DNA of 45,839 bases. Source: an uncultured Alistipes sp. GTDB lineage: Bacteria; Bacteroidota; Bacteroidia; Bacteroidales; Rikenellaceae. Location: NCBI GenBank assembly GCA_904502005.1, contig CAJGDC010000008.1, forward strand, positions 1-45,839. The letters are read 5' to 3'. The notes below the pieces were generated by a model, which was not told where the DNA came from, did not search any database, and worked only from the letters and a program-made list of their open reading frames with translations. Position 1 is the stretch's first letter. Each line of letters begins with the position of its first letter. This document shows, one piece after another, positions 26,841 through 35,493 of the stretch. The position numbers were made by a program, and so were the translations under genes.

Positions 26841-26848
26841 CCCCCCCC
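26841..26848. repeat. C8 homopolymer upstream of the fimbrial promoter
   Basis: Eight consecutive C lie about 55 bases upstream of the -7 element. A second C8 tract, followed by A8, occurs at 27574-27589. Homopolymeric C/G tracts are slippage-prone; effect on transcription is speculative. Confidence 0.6.
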
Positions 26849-26905
26849 TATATTTTTTATATTTATTCATGCGCTATAGTGCTGAAAAACAGCTTTTTAT
26901 AGGAA

Positions 26906-27187
26906 TTATTCCTCGCCTTGAACTCGGGCTATGAGTTCTGTGGCGGTGCAGTCGAAATATTTACGGCAGAACTTGAAAAACTTAATCTGCGACATGTGTA
27001 CCTTGTTGGCAATCTCTGTGGGGGTTGTGTCGCGCACCTTTGCCATCTGGTCGTTCACGCTTAAAAGGTTAAACTCATATGGCTTATCGCCGGCGTGTCG
27101 GACAAAGTAGTTGTAGAGCTTCTCGTCCATCCTTACGAGCGTAGTGTCGAAGGCAAAACCGGTAATATGGTCGTGGTCATTGTGCAC
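26906..27187 (-). CDS. Short HTH protein, likely a truncated AraC-type regulator
   Basis: 93 residues if the GTG at 27187 is used. The C-terminal half, TPTEIANKVHMSQIKFFKFC followed by RKYFDCTATELI, fits the first helix-turn-helix of AraC regulators and the start of the linker helix. The second HTH is missing and there is no sensor domain. Upstream, the frame stays open through about 30 codons into the structured repeat at 27208-27426 without any ATG, GTG or TTG, and stops at TGA 27280-27278. The natural 5' end therefore seems lost. It reads toward the fimbrial operon and may have once regulated it. An independent short regulator starting at the internal ATG at 27130 is possible. Confidence 0.4.
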   Translation of the reverse strand: MHNDHDHITGFAFDTTLVRMDEKLYNYFVRHAGDKPYEFNLLSVNDQMAKVRDTTPTEIANKVHMSQIKFFKFCRKYFDCTATELIARVQGEE

Positions 27188-27207
27188 AAGCTCGGCAATA
27201 ATTAGAC

Positions 27208-27426
27208 AGGTGGAATTGACGCAGCCGCTACGCTTTACTGCGTCTTTCCCGCACGGAACCTCGGATATAAACAGACATCATTGGCAAGTTCTGCGCAGCA
27301 GAATATCTTTTGCAATATAAGCAGTTGTAAGTGTGCAGGCACCCGCAACTGCTTATATTACAAAAGCCACCCCTTTCGGAGTGGCTAGCCAATGATGTTT
27401 GTTTGCATCGCTCGTGATTCCGGCGG
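27208..27426. repeat. Structured 219-bp repeat, left copy
   Basis: About 95% identical, without gaps, to 35275-35493 (offset 8067; the 212-bp core 27215-27426 has about nine mismatches). It contains an outer stem (27275-27285 with 27388-27398) enclosing three hairpins: TTCTGC/GCAGAA (27289-27303), a 14-15 bp stem (27314-27328 with 27345-27359), and AGCCAC/GTGGCT (27365-27386). A further stem GACGCAG/CTGCGTC (27218-27224 with 27238-27244) lies to the left. The right end holds 12 bases identical to the 3' end of tRNA-Arg(TCT), but no tRNA is present here. With 27188-27207 and 27427-27573, where nothing else is recognisable, it makes a 470-base stretch without a gene. Confidence 0.9.
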
Positions 27427-27581
27427 TGGAGACGGCGAGGCTTGTTAGTCTCAAATACTCAAAGCGTTGTATGATTTGCACTATACATCCTCACACCACA
27501 CTCACAGACAATCATATATACATTCTGCAAATACTTTAACCACTACTTGTAGAATACGATAAGATTTTCAATGCCCCCCCC

Positions 27582-27630
27582 AAAAAAAATAAGAGGCCGA
27601 TGTTTGAGAAATATCAACAACGGCCTCTTT
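27582..27630 (-). terminator. Rho-independent terminator of the BspA operon
   Basis: On the minus strand AAGAGGCCG pairs with CGGCCTCTT (27621-27629 with 27591-27599), with an inner TGTTGA/TCAAACA-type stem, followed by A and eight T (27582-27589). It lies about 30 bases past the stop of the 1374-residue BspA gene. A C8 tract (27574-27581) follows the T-run. Confidence 0.85.
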
Positions 27631-27657
27631 ATGGCTTGCACTTACATAGCCCGCAGG

Positions 27658-30600
27658 CTATTGTTTAGGGATTATGATGTAACCACGATCTTGTCCTGAA
27701 TGAGTACTGCCATCCTTGCGATAAACAATTGTAATACGGTGCTTACCTTTGTCAATACCAGTAAATTCAACTAACTTATAATTGGAAATATCAGTTCCAC
27801 TACTTTGTGCACCACGAGTATATGCCTTAACTTTGCTATCACCATATGAAGTAGAGTTAGTGATTGTTGCATCCAACTGACTGACCATTACATAGTCGTA
27901 ATAAGATTCTGCAGAGCTTCTAACATACAGCTTAAAAGTCTCATATCCAGCAATATCTATATACATTGTGGCTCCAGTACTATTAACATTATAATTGCTA
28001 TAACTCTCGTAAACGCCATCATATAGTGATGAGTTTGGATTTGATATAGATGTAGATTTGCGCCAGTTGTTATTAAGGTTTAGAGTGTATGCCCTACTAA
28101 CATTCTCTACAAAAATATCTCCATATTCACTCCAATATTTACTCCAACCACTATGGGATTTATAAGCATTGATGCAACCCTCAGGTACATATATCCTACT
28201 TGTGCTATACACATTGAATGTAGTCTCGCTGATAGAAGGAGGAGTAGTAGATAGGCATTTTATTGAGGCGACTGAATTATACCCCCAAAACGCATATTTT
28301 CCTATTGAGGTTACACTCGCTGGTATAGTCATAGTATTGAGGTATTTAGAGCCCCAAAATGCAGACTCACCAATACTCTTTACACCCTCTTCAAGAGTTA
28401 TCTCAGCAGTATTTGTACACTCATAAAATGCATCATCCTCGATTGTGGTGACACTACCTGGGATAGAAATTTTCTTTATATTAGGGCATACCTGGAACGC
28501 CTTTATACCAATAGTTGTTACACCACTCTCGATAGTTAGAGATGCTAAGTTTGTACAATTTATAAAGGCTCCTTCTCCAAGAGTTTTAACATTGCCAGGA
28601 ATAGTAAGCGAGGTGATTCCAATACATTCATTAAATGCCCACTGTCCGATTTTAGCAACGCCACTACCTATCTCTACGCTATTTAGAGAGCTACACTTCG
28701 CAAAGGTGGTATACTTAATCTCTGTAACACCATCAGGAATTGTTATGCTTGCCAACGATTTGCATTCATAAAATGCCGCCTCTCCAATAGTTGCAAGGGT
28801 TGCCGGCAAATCAACACTTTGTAGTGCAGAACAACCATCAAATGCAGAATCTCCAATTGCTGTAACACCTTGAGGAAGGGTAATACTTTTTAACTGAGAA
28901 CAACCATCAAATGCACATTTACCTATTTCAATCAGGCTATCAGGAATATTGATGTCTATCAACTTGCTACATCCATAAAAGGCAAATGATGGAATAACGG
29001 TCATTTTATTGCTCAACTTAACTGACGCAAGGTTACTACTACTTGAAAGCTTGTCACCAATGCTTGTAATACTCTCAGGGAGAGATATGCTGGTTAAAGT
29101 TGTCTTATCCTCAAACATTCTTAATCCCCCAATCTTGGTAGGAGCTTGACTAAATGTAATTTCACCCTGACCATTATTGTATGTATGAGAGAGTATGGAA
29201 GCACCAAAATCGGCATATTCAGAGATTGTCAACGCCTTATTATCGCTAGTGGTATATACAATTGTATTCTCTGCAGAAGTACTCATTATCTCTATATCAG
29301 CGCTGTATTTACTCCAACCACTAGCCTTTGTATACTCATACAGATAAGCACCTGGTACATATATTTTTCTTCCCTCGGCATTGTTTTCAAACGCATTTCC
29401 GTACGACCAGTTAATCGCCGAAGCCGGTGCGCCCATACAGTACACACTTGAGAGATTTCTACAATAGTTAAACGCATCATAATGTATCTCCTTAACAGAG
29501 GCTGGAATAATGATACTTGTTATTCTAGAACCATGAAATGCCGAATTTCTAATCACCTCAACACCATCAGATATGATTATATTTACATTCTCATTACCGC
29601 AGGAACTAAATGTATAATAACTAATAGTCTTAACACCTGATGGAATATTAATGCTTTCAATACTTGTGCAACTTTGGAATGCAGATGATCCAATTGAAGT
29701 AACACTCTGAGGAATAGAGATACTCTTTAGTGAAGTACACACTTTAAATGCCGAATCTCCAATTGATGTAATACCATCGTGTAGCTCAACACTATTAAGC
29801 TGCTTCCAATTCATGAATGTTATTTGCCCCACCTCATTGAGCTCGGCTGGGAATACAACATCTGTAATTAACTCGCCGTTAAGATAGACTTTCGTTCCAT
29901 TTTCAACAGGTGTAGAGCTATAACTGATTGCTCCTGTTTCATTCTTTAAGAACTCTATCTTACACCAAGCATCTATATCGCTTATATCTACTCGCTCTAT
30001 ATAGCGATTTGGATATTGTGTAAATGCGCTAGTGCCAATTTGATTGACCTTCTTACCAAGATAGAGTTCTTTTGTAATATTATTACTAAAAGCACTTGCC
30101 CCAATAGTCGTTACTTCATCGTGGATAATAATACGCTCAAGAGGAGAGTTATAGGCAAAGTTCTGATCTTTAGCACATGCATCACGTGCGATTTTAGTTA
30201 CATGAGCAGGTATAACTATCTCTGTTAAGCCACAAAGTGCAGTAGCCACCAACTCACCATCTATTACCACATAACGATGGTCTTCTGTTACACAATCACC
30301 ATAGAACTCCTCAAGTTGGTCGCATCCAAAGAATGCTGCCGACTCAACAGTTTTAACTCCTTTACCTAAAACGACCTTTTTTAAGTAGCTGCACTCTTCA
30401 AAGGCCTGCTCTCTAATTGCTGTGACACTATCTGGAATAACGATCTCTTTGATACCGCAGTTATAGAATATTCTACCAATTTCGGTCAAACCACTTCCCA
30501 GTGTTACCTCTGAGAGTATGAGGGTCGAGAAAGCAAATGTGCCAATTTCAGTTACACTATTTGGAACTACAACACTACTAAGACGACTTCTAGAAAATAC

Positions 30601-31782
30601 ATAATCACCAATTCGAGTTACGCCATCATTGATGGTTATGCTTTCAATACTTGAATTAAAAAATGCCCAATCATCTATCTCAGTAACTGTAGAAGGGAGG
30701 ATTACACTTTTAATTGTAGTGCTTTCGTAGAATGCTCTATAACCTATCTTTGTCACAGGCCCATCAAACTTTATGACACCTAAGCCATCGGTGTAAGTAT
30801 TAGATACTATTTCTGCACCAAAACCAGAGGTTTGTGTAGGTGTTACCACCTTGCCATCCTTTGATGTGTACCATATCTCATTATCAGCCATAACCTTCTC
30901 AAAGGTTGCCTCAAGAGCTGCCATTGGCTGGATATGGTTACGCTCAATGACAACCTCATTTGTAGTGCTCTTCTCAAACACCTTTCCGGTAGAGTCAAAG
31001 GCTGTAACCTTTATTCCGTTGCTAAAAGTAGTTGGTGGAAGTGCAATCCAAATCGCAATCGCCTCTTCAGCAGTTTTGCCGAGTTTAACATTTGCGTCAA
31101 GTTTAATCGTAGTATAGGCATCTTCGCCCATATGAACAATAGGCTCACCATGCTCATCCATCGATATATATGCCTCTCCTGAAATTTTCTCACCATTATT
31201 ACCCTCAAGAGTTATGCTTGATAAATTGGCACCATTGATGTTATATAATTTTAGGCACAACCATCCGCAACCATTTTTGAAACTCAAAAAAGTATCTGAT
31301 GTAGAGGCTGTCGCAGCAACCATTACACTTGCATCTCTACCAAACGAATTCTCAAGATATGTTTGAGATGATGGATAGCTCAATGTAACCACCCCATCAG
31401 TAGATAGAACATTGGTGCTACTATATGGATATACAGCATAAATTCTATCAATAGGCTCACCTGTCTGTGGGTCAGTTAAGCTATCAAGCGAGAACGTACC
31501 GCTATTATCACCTGTCGCGCCATTGAAGATATACTTGTTGTTACCCGTATTGCCTACAAATGCAGAGATAGCATCTGCCTCATGCCAACGAAGATAGGCT
31601 CCGTTTTCTACGTAGGTTCTTGTCTGGTCACTATCGAAACCAGCCGTTAGTTCAGAATATTTTACCAACATCCCCTGGGTTGGAATATCTCCTACCACTG
31701 GCTCCTCTTTGATACTATCTGCACAGGCTGTACAGAGGGCAATTACTATAAATAAAGCGTAAAATATACGATTCTGTTTCAT
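27658..31782 (-). CDS. Giant BspA-type leucine-rich repeat lipoprotein with fimbrillin-like N-terminus
   Basis: 1374 residues with lipidated Cys20 (CTAC). Order: fimbrillin-like domain about 25-295 (Q-T-R-T-Y-V as possible processing site, Y-L-R-W-H-E-A-D-x-I, I-Y-A-V-Y-P-Y); a first LRR_5/BspA block about 310-830; a second block about 845-1210; and a C-terminal beta module about 1225-1374 shared with the next gene. LRR units are about 23 residues with the pattern I-P-x-x-V-T-x-I-G-x-x-A-F-x-x-C-x-x-L. Each block begins with a cap motif, Y-T-S-x-D then F-G-A-x-I-x-S-x-T-Y-x-x-G-x-G-x-I-x-F. BspA proteins bind host matrix proteins and other bacteria, and a surface adhesin is the likely role. 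Codon use is less biased and more AT-rich than in region 1. Confidence 0.88.
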   Translation of the reverse strand: MKQNRIFYALFIVIALCTACADSIKEEPVVGDIPTQGMLVKYSELTAGFDSDQTRTYVENGAYLRWHEADAISAFVGNTGNNKYIFNGATGDNSGTFSLDSLTDPQTGEPIDRIYAVYPYSSTNVLSTDGVVTLSYPSSQTYLENSFGRDASVMVAATASTSDTFLSFKNGCGWLCLKLYNINGANLSSITLEGNNGEKISGEAYISMDEHGEPIVHMGEDAYTTIKLDANVKLGKTAEEAIAIWIALPPTTFSNGIKVTAFDSTGKVFEKSTTNEVVIERNHIQPMAALEATFEKVMADNEIWYTSKDGKVVTPTQTSGFGAEIVSNTYTDGLGVIKFDGPVTKIGYRAFYESTTIKSVILPSTVTEIDDWAFFNSSIESITINDGVTRIGDYVFSRSRLSSVVVPNSVTEIGTFAFSTLILSEVTLGSGLTEIGRIFYNCGIKEIVIPDSVTAIREQAFEECSYLKKVVLGKGVKTVESAAFFGCDQLEEFYGDCVTEDHRYVVIDGELVATALCGLTEIVIPAHVTKIARDACAKDQNFAYNSPLERIIIHDEVTTIGASAFSNNITKELYLGKKVNQIGTSAFTQYPNRYIERVDISDIDAWCKIEFLKNETGAISYSSTPVENGTKVYLNGELITDVVFPAELNEVGQITFMNWKQLNSVELHDGITSIGDSAFKVCTSLKSISIPQSVTSIGSSAFQSCTSIESINIPSGVKTISYYTFSSCGNENVNIIISDGVEVIRNSAFHGSRITSIIIPASVKEIHYDAFNYCRNLSSVYCMGAPASAINWSYGNAFENNAEGRKIYVPGAYLYEYTKASGWSKYSADIEIMSTSAENTIVYTTSDNKALTISEYADFGASILSHTYNNGQGEITFSQAPTKIGGLRMFEDKTTLTSISLPESITSIGDKLSSSSNLASVKLSNKMTVIPSFAFYGCSKLIDINIPDSLIEIGKCAFDGCSQLKSITLPQGVTAIGDSAFDGCSALQSVDLPATLATIGEAAFYECKSLASITIPDGVTEIKYTTFAKCSSLNSVEIGSGVAKIGQWAFNECIGITSLTIPGNVKTLGEGAFINCTNLASLTIESGVTTIGIKAFQVCPNIKKISIPGSVTTIEDDAFYECTNTAEITLEEGVKSIGESAFWGSKYLNTMTIPASVTSIGKYAFWGYNSVASIKCLSTTPPSISETTFNVYSTSRIYVPEGCINAYKSHSGWSKYWSEYGDIFVENVSRAYTLNLNNNWRKSTSISNPNSSLYDGVYESYSNYNVNSTGATMYIDIAGYETFKLYVRSSAESYYDYVMVSQLDATITNSTSYGDSKVKAYTRGAQSSGTDISNYKLVEFTGIDKGKHRITIVYRKDGSTHSGQDRGYIIIPKQ

Positions 31783-31822
31783 GACAGTAATTAAATCTAT
31801 GTTTTACAATGTATGCTGCTTG

Positions 31823-34690
31823 TTATTGCTGTTTAGGGATAAGCACATATCCACGATCTGCACCAACATCTGTAGAAGAGTCCTTGCGGTATGCAATAGT
31901 AATCGTGTGTTTCTGCTTGTCGATATTATCAAACTTAACTAATGTATAGTTTGATAACTCGGTGCCACTCTGCTGATTGCCGCGCGTGTGGAACTTCACT
32001 GATGGACTATTTACATCCGTAGTATTGTTAATTGTTGCGTCCAACTCACCAACCAATACATAGTCATAGATTGACTCCGCATCGCTACGCACATAGAACT
32101 GGAACTGTTCTAGACCTTCAATTGTAATATACATATATGATGTAACACCACCTGCATGGTAATTATATTGACTCTCATAGACGCCATCATAGAGAGCTGC
32201 ATCAGGATTTGCAACAGTCGAAGATATACGCCATTGAGAGTTGGTATCTACAGTCACTTTTGCAGTAGTTTCGCCCTCATTACCACCTTCATTGCCACTC
32301 TCCCAAGGAACCGGTAAAGAGCCGTCATACTCCACTATGCTATAATTTCTCCATCCACTTGAGCTGTTATAATATGCCGACCAAGCGCCCTGAGGCACAT
32401 AGATAGTCGTTAGGTTTGGATGATATCCATTATTTTGTGTGAAATTGTATGACGACGCAAGCGTAGGTGGAGTTTTTGACTTACAATAGATACTTCTAAG
32501 ATTTGTAGTAAAATCGAGGTAATCATTAAATACAGTTACTCCACTACCCAAAGTCAAATGGGTTAACTTCTCACATCCTCTAAAAGTATTCTCATTAATT
32601 TTAGAGACCTTGTCTGGCACAGTAATAGTTTCAAGCGACCTGCAAAAAGAAAAAGCATCGAGACCAATTTCAGTTAAACTGCTTGGCAATGAAATACTCT
32701 TCAACGAAGAACAAATCCTAAAAACGTAGTTGCCGATTCTAGTTAAAGTACTTGGCAATGTGATACACATAAGATTATTACACTGTTCAAAGGCTGACTG
32801 GTCTATTGACGTTACACCCTCTGGAATAACTATCTCAAGAAGGTTAGAGCAGTTGTAAAAATTATAGTACAGAGACTTCAAATCTGCATCAAAAGTAATC
32901 TCACCCTCGCCTGTAGCCTCATCATATCTATTTTCAACAATATTAACATTGCCAAAATTGTAAATATACGGCTCTAATTTACTTGTTGCCTTGTATGTAA
33001 TTTTCTTTGATGATATTTGAGATGGACGATGTGTTTCATCATAGAATCCATATAGCGAATAATTCTTCCAGCCAGAAGCCGCCTTGTACTTATCCAAAGA
33101 CTTCGCCGGTACAAAAAGCCCCTTAAATGATGATGTCTTATTATTTGTAAACCACGGTGAGGCGTTAATCCCTGGAGGTGTAGTTGCATGGCAAATTATC
33201 TTTTTTAGTTGCTTAAAACTACCAAGGGATGTAAAACTTTCTATAGTTGAAGGGAGTGTCAACACCTCTATTGAACTCTCTCTAAAGCACTCATCACAAA
33301 TGCCAGTTACTCCAGATGGTATTGTAAACTCCTTTACATCGCTATTTGAAGCATAACCCATAAGGTAATCATCCCATACCAAACAGAGACCATCAAGTTG
33401 GGCGCCTTTGCCCTTAAATTCCTTTAGTGATGTACAACCTCCGAATATATCCCACCCCATTTTTGTGACACTCTCCGGTATTGTTATCTCTTCTAATTTA
33501 GAGCAATAACAAAACGCATAACGACCAATCTGAGTAACACTCTCAGGGATAGTTATGTTCACAAGACGTGAGCAATAATAAAAAGTAGATTCTCCAATTG
33601 AAGAGACACCATATGGCAGAGAGATGCTGGTTAGTTTGCTCTTGTTGTAAAAGGCTCTATCTCCTATAGAAGTTACAGGGCCATCAAATAGAATAACGCC
33701 CTTACCATTCTCGTAAGTATTGGAGACAATCTTTGCGCCGAATACATCTGTTTTATATGGGGTAATTACCGTTTCGTCACTTGAGGTATACCATATCTCA
33801 TTATCCGCCTGCACATTGAACTTAACCTCTAACGCCGCCATTGGCTGAATATGGTTTCGTGTGATTGTCAGTGGTTTAGTGGTGCTGATACGGAATATAT
33901 TACCATCAACATCCTCTACAGTTAGGCTTATACCACTCTCAAAAGTTGTCTCAGGAATAGTCAACCAGAACTCAACAGGCGACTCAGCTGACTCTCCAAT
34001 GCCAACACCTTCACCGCAATTGAGCGATACAACGGATGTAGCATCTTCAGCCATGGTTACTATAGGTGCCTCACCATATGCTATTGCGACAGTTGCGTGA
34101 CCTGCAATCTTCTCACCTGCATTACCTTCAACTGAGATGCGCTTAACTTTAGGTGCCTCCTCTTGATACAGTTTCAACTTAAGATAGCCGCAAACGTTTC
34201 TAAAATTCAGGAATGTGTCCTCTGTATTCTCTGTTACAGCGACCATTGTATTTGCATTTCGACCAAAGGAGTTCTCTGCATAATACTGCTCAGCAGGCAG
34301 GGTGAGACGCATAACTCCACCCTCGGTAATCCTTATACTATCATCATAAGGATATACAGCGTATATCTGTTCTATGATATTACCTGTACCGAGCTGTGTG
34401 CTAGGGATATGCTTGAATGTACCACTATTATCGCCGGTCTGACCAGTAAATTGATACTGACGATTCAACGTATTGCCAAAGAACGCCACAATATTATCTT
34501 CAGCATGCCAGCGAAGATATATTTCATTATCAATATATGTTCTTGTTTCACCATCCTCAATAGAGGCTGTAAGATTTGGCAAACTTCCCATATCCGTTGG
34601 AGTATTTAACGAAGACGGTGCGTCATCTGTACACGCTATAGCACCTATCGCTAAGGCTATAACAATAAGTTTGAATAACCAATATTTCAT
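31823..34690 (-). CDS. BspA-type leucine-rich repeat lipoprotein with fimbrillin-like N-terminus, paralogue
   Basis: 955 residues from the ATG at 34690; an upstream ATG at 34720 would put ten odd residues before the signal peptide. Lipidated Cys20 (A-I-A-C). Layout mirrors the following gene: fimbrillin-like domain about 35-290 (E-T-R-T-Y-I, L-R-W-H-A-E-D), cap motif and LRR_5 block about 300-540, a divergent second cap (K-I-T-Y-K-A-T-S) and block about 575-780, then a Gly-Asn-Glu linker and a C-terminal beta module about 810-955 very similar to the other protein, both ending in I-P-K-Q. The genes are 40 bases apart on one transcript. Tandem duplication followed by change in repeat number is the obvious origin. 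Confidence 0.88.
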   Translation of the reverse strand: MKYWLFKLIVIALAIGAIACTDDAPSSLNTPTDMGSLPNLTASIEDGETRTYIDNEIYLRWHAEDNIVAFFGNTLNRQYQFTGQTGDNSGTFKHIPSTQLGTGNIIEQIYAVYPYDDSIRITEGGVMRLTLPAEQYYAENSFGRNANTMVAVTENTEDTFLNFRNVCGYLKLKLYQEEAPKVKRISVEGNAGEKIAGHATVAIAYGEAPIVTMAEDATSVVSLNCGEGVGIGESAESPVEFWLTIPETTFESGISLTVEDVDGNIFRISTTKPLTITRNHIQPMAALEVKFNVQADNEIWYTSSDETVITPYKTDVFGAKIVSNTYENGKGVILFDGPVTSIGDRAFYNKSKLTSISLPYGVSSIGESTFYYCSRLVNITIPESVTQIGRYAFCYCSKLEEITIPESVTKMGWDIFGGCTSLKEFKGKGAQLDGLCLVWDDYLMGYASNSDVKEFTIPSGVTGICDECFRESSIEVLTLPSTIESFTSLGSFKQLKKIICHATTPPGINASPWFTNNKTSSFKGLFVPAKSLDKYKAASGWKNYSLYGFYDETHRPSQISSKKITYKATSKLEPYIYNFGNVNIVENRYDEATGEGEITFDADLKSLYYNFYNCSNLLEIVIPEGVTSIDQSAFEQCNNLMCITLPSTLTRIGNYVFRICSSLKSISLPSSLTEIGLDAFSFCRSLETITVPDKVSKINENTFRGCEKLTHLTLGSGVTVFNDYLDFTTNLRSIYCKSKTPPTLASSYNFTQNNGYHPNLTTIYVPQGAWSAYYNSSSGWRNYSIVEYDGSLPVPWESGNEGGNEGETTAKVTVDTNSQWRISSTVANPDAALYDGVYESQYNYHAGGVTSYMYITIEGLEQFQFYVRSDAESIYDYVLVGELDATINNTTDVNSPSVKFHTRGNQQSGTELSNYTLVKFDNIDKQKHTITIAYRKDSSTDVGADRGYVLIPKQQ

Positions 34691-34757
34691 AGCAATATAA
34701 GATAATAGATAAAGAAGCAAATGATCAGTTTCGTGCGAATTTCCTTAAAGACAAAAT

Positions 34758-34883
34758 TTAATCCCAACCCTGTTCAGGATCGACATTTGGCTTCTCCAAC
34801 TGATCTGGTAAACTTACTAAAAATCCCTGTTCTACTGCACTTTCGAAGACATCCAATGTTGGTGCTTGATAAAATTTCTTCAT
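34758..34883 (-). CDS. 41-residue mini-protein at the head of the BspA operon
   Basis: Starts M-K-K-F-Y-Q-A-P-T-L-D-V and continues E-S-A-V-E-Q-G-F-L-V-S-L-P, ending E-Q-G-W-D. The ATG is at 34883, the stop TAA at 34758-34760; the next gene starts 67 bases on. No signal peptide or membrane helix is visible. The pattern M-K-K-x-Y-x-x-P-x-x-E/D-V followed by E-x-G-x-x-x-S resembles short, poorly studied Bacteroidales peptides that I recall near surface-protein genes; this was not checked. A -7 element lies about 85 bases upstream (34969-34976), so it is the first gene of the operon. Function unknown: candidates are a regulatory leader peptide, a chaperone-like partner or a processed peptide. 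Confidence 0.6.
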   Translation of the reverse strand: MKKFYQAPTLDVFESAVEQGFLVSLPDQLEKPNVDPEQGWD

Positions 34884-35274
34884 TATAATCAATATTAATA
34901 GTGAATTAATAATTCTATTTCCATGAGACTTGAGTTGTCTATTCTCTAATCATATAAAGGTTACCGCGCAAAGATATGCAATATTCTCCAATAATTGACG
35001 CATCGTTAGGGAAAAAAGATCAATCATAACAAGGCTTGCGAAATTTCATTCCAAGATCCGATTTGTGCCTACTGGCTAAAAAATGTATACTTTACGAAAT
35101 AAACTAAGAAATGCCCATTTCCCCAATTTTTTGCTTATAATTTGCCAAATCTAGATTTTTTTAAGGCGATTTTGCAAATTAAGGATGATAAAATGGAGTT
35201 ATTTGCATTCTTGAAAGATGCTAGTGATAATATGTCTGTAATTTTCCACAATTATATTTTAGAATACCAAAAGT
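34884..35274. other. AT-rich intergenic stretch upstream of the BspA operon
   Basis: Nearly 400 bases without a convincing gene. The left 90 bases are the leader and promoter of the BspA operon. The remainder is AT-rich with no clear hairpin or repeat. A 27-codon frame at 35193-35276 (+) is discussed among the rejected items. The stretch ends where the right copy of the structured repeat begins. Confidence 0.6.
34969..34976 (-). promoter_or_regulatory. -7 element of the BspA operon promoter
   Basis: Minus-strand TATCTTTG fits TAnnTTTG. It lies 85 bases upstream of the mini-protein start. No TTTG at proper spacing was found, so confidence is moderate. Confidence 0.45.
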
Positions 35275-35493
35275 AGGCGGGATTGACGCAGCCGCTTCGC
35301 TTTACTGCGTCTTTCCCGCACGGAACCTCGGATATAAACAAGCATCATTGGTAAGTTCTGCGCAGCAGAATATCTTTTGCAATATAGGCAGTTGTAAGTG
35401 TGCAAGCACCCACAACTGCCTATATTACAAAAGCCACCCCTTTCGGAGTGGCTTGCCAATGATGTTTGTTTGCATCGCTCGTGATTCCGGCGG
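35275..35493. repeat. Structured 219-bp repeat, right copy, fused to tRNA-Arg 3' end
   Basis: Partner of 27208-27426. Its last 12 bases (35482-35493) are the 3' end of the tRNA-Arg gene; the rest lies downstream of the tRNA on the same strand. The long stem is at 35381-35395 with 35412-35426, the outer stem at 35342-35352 with 35455-35465, and the AGCCAC/GTGGCT hairpin at 35432-35453. On the minus strand that last hairpin is followed by TTTTG and may serve as the tRNA terminator. A further stem pairs GCGGGA and GACGCAG with CTGCGTC and TCCCGC. The copy is bounded by a 9-base direct repeat, GGCGGGATT, at 35277-35285 and 35489-35497. Confidence 0.9.
35432..35453 (-). terminator. Probable tRNA-Arg terminator hairpin
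   Basis: AGCCAC with GTGGCT plus two G-C pairs around a GAAA/TTTC loop, followed on the minus strand by TTTTG. It lies about 29 bases past the tRNA 3' end. The T-run is short, so efficiency is uncertain. The same hairpin is kept in the left repeat copy. Confidence 0.5.

Noticed and set aside
26748..26905. Invertible promoter for the fimbrial operon
   Set aside because: Bacteroidales often flip fimbrial promoters, but no pair of inverted repeats flanking the -7 element was found by eye and no invertase gene is in the window.
27427..27480. Second tRNA or tRNA fragment beside the left repeat
   Set aside because: Only the 12 bases of acceptor/T-arm sequence match tRNA-Arg; no T loop, anticodon stem or D arm follows.
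27658..34690. Short periodic DNA repeats resembling an array
   Set aside because: The period of about 69 bases encodes 23-residue leucine-rich units; there are no constant repeats with unique spacers, so it is not CRISPR.
35193..35276. 27-codon frame starting M-E-L-F-A-F-L-K on the plus strand
   Set aside because: It ends exactly where the repeat begins and could be the start of an interrupted gene, but it is too short and matches nothing I recognise.
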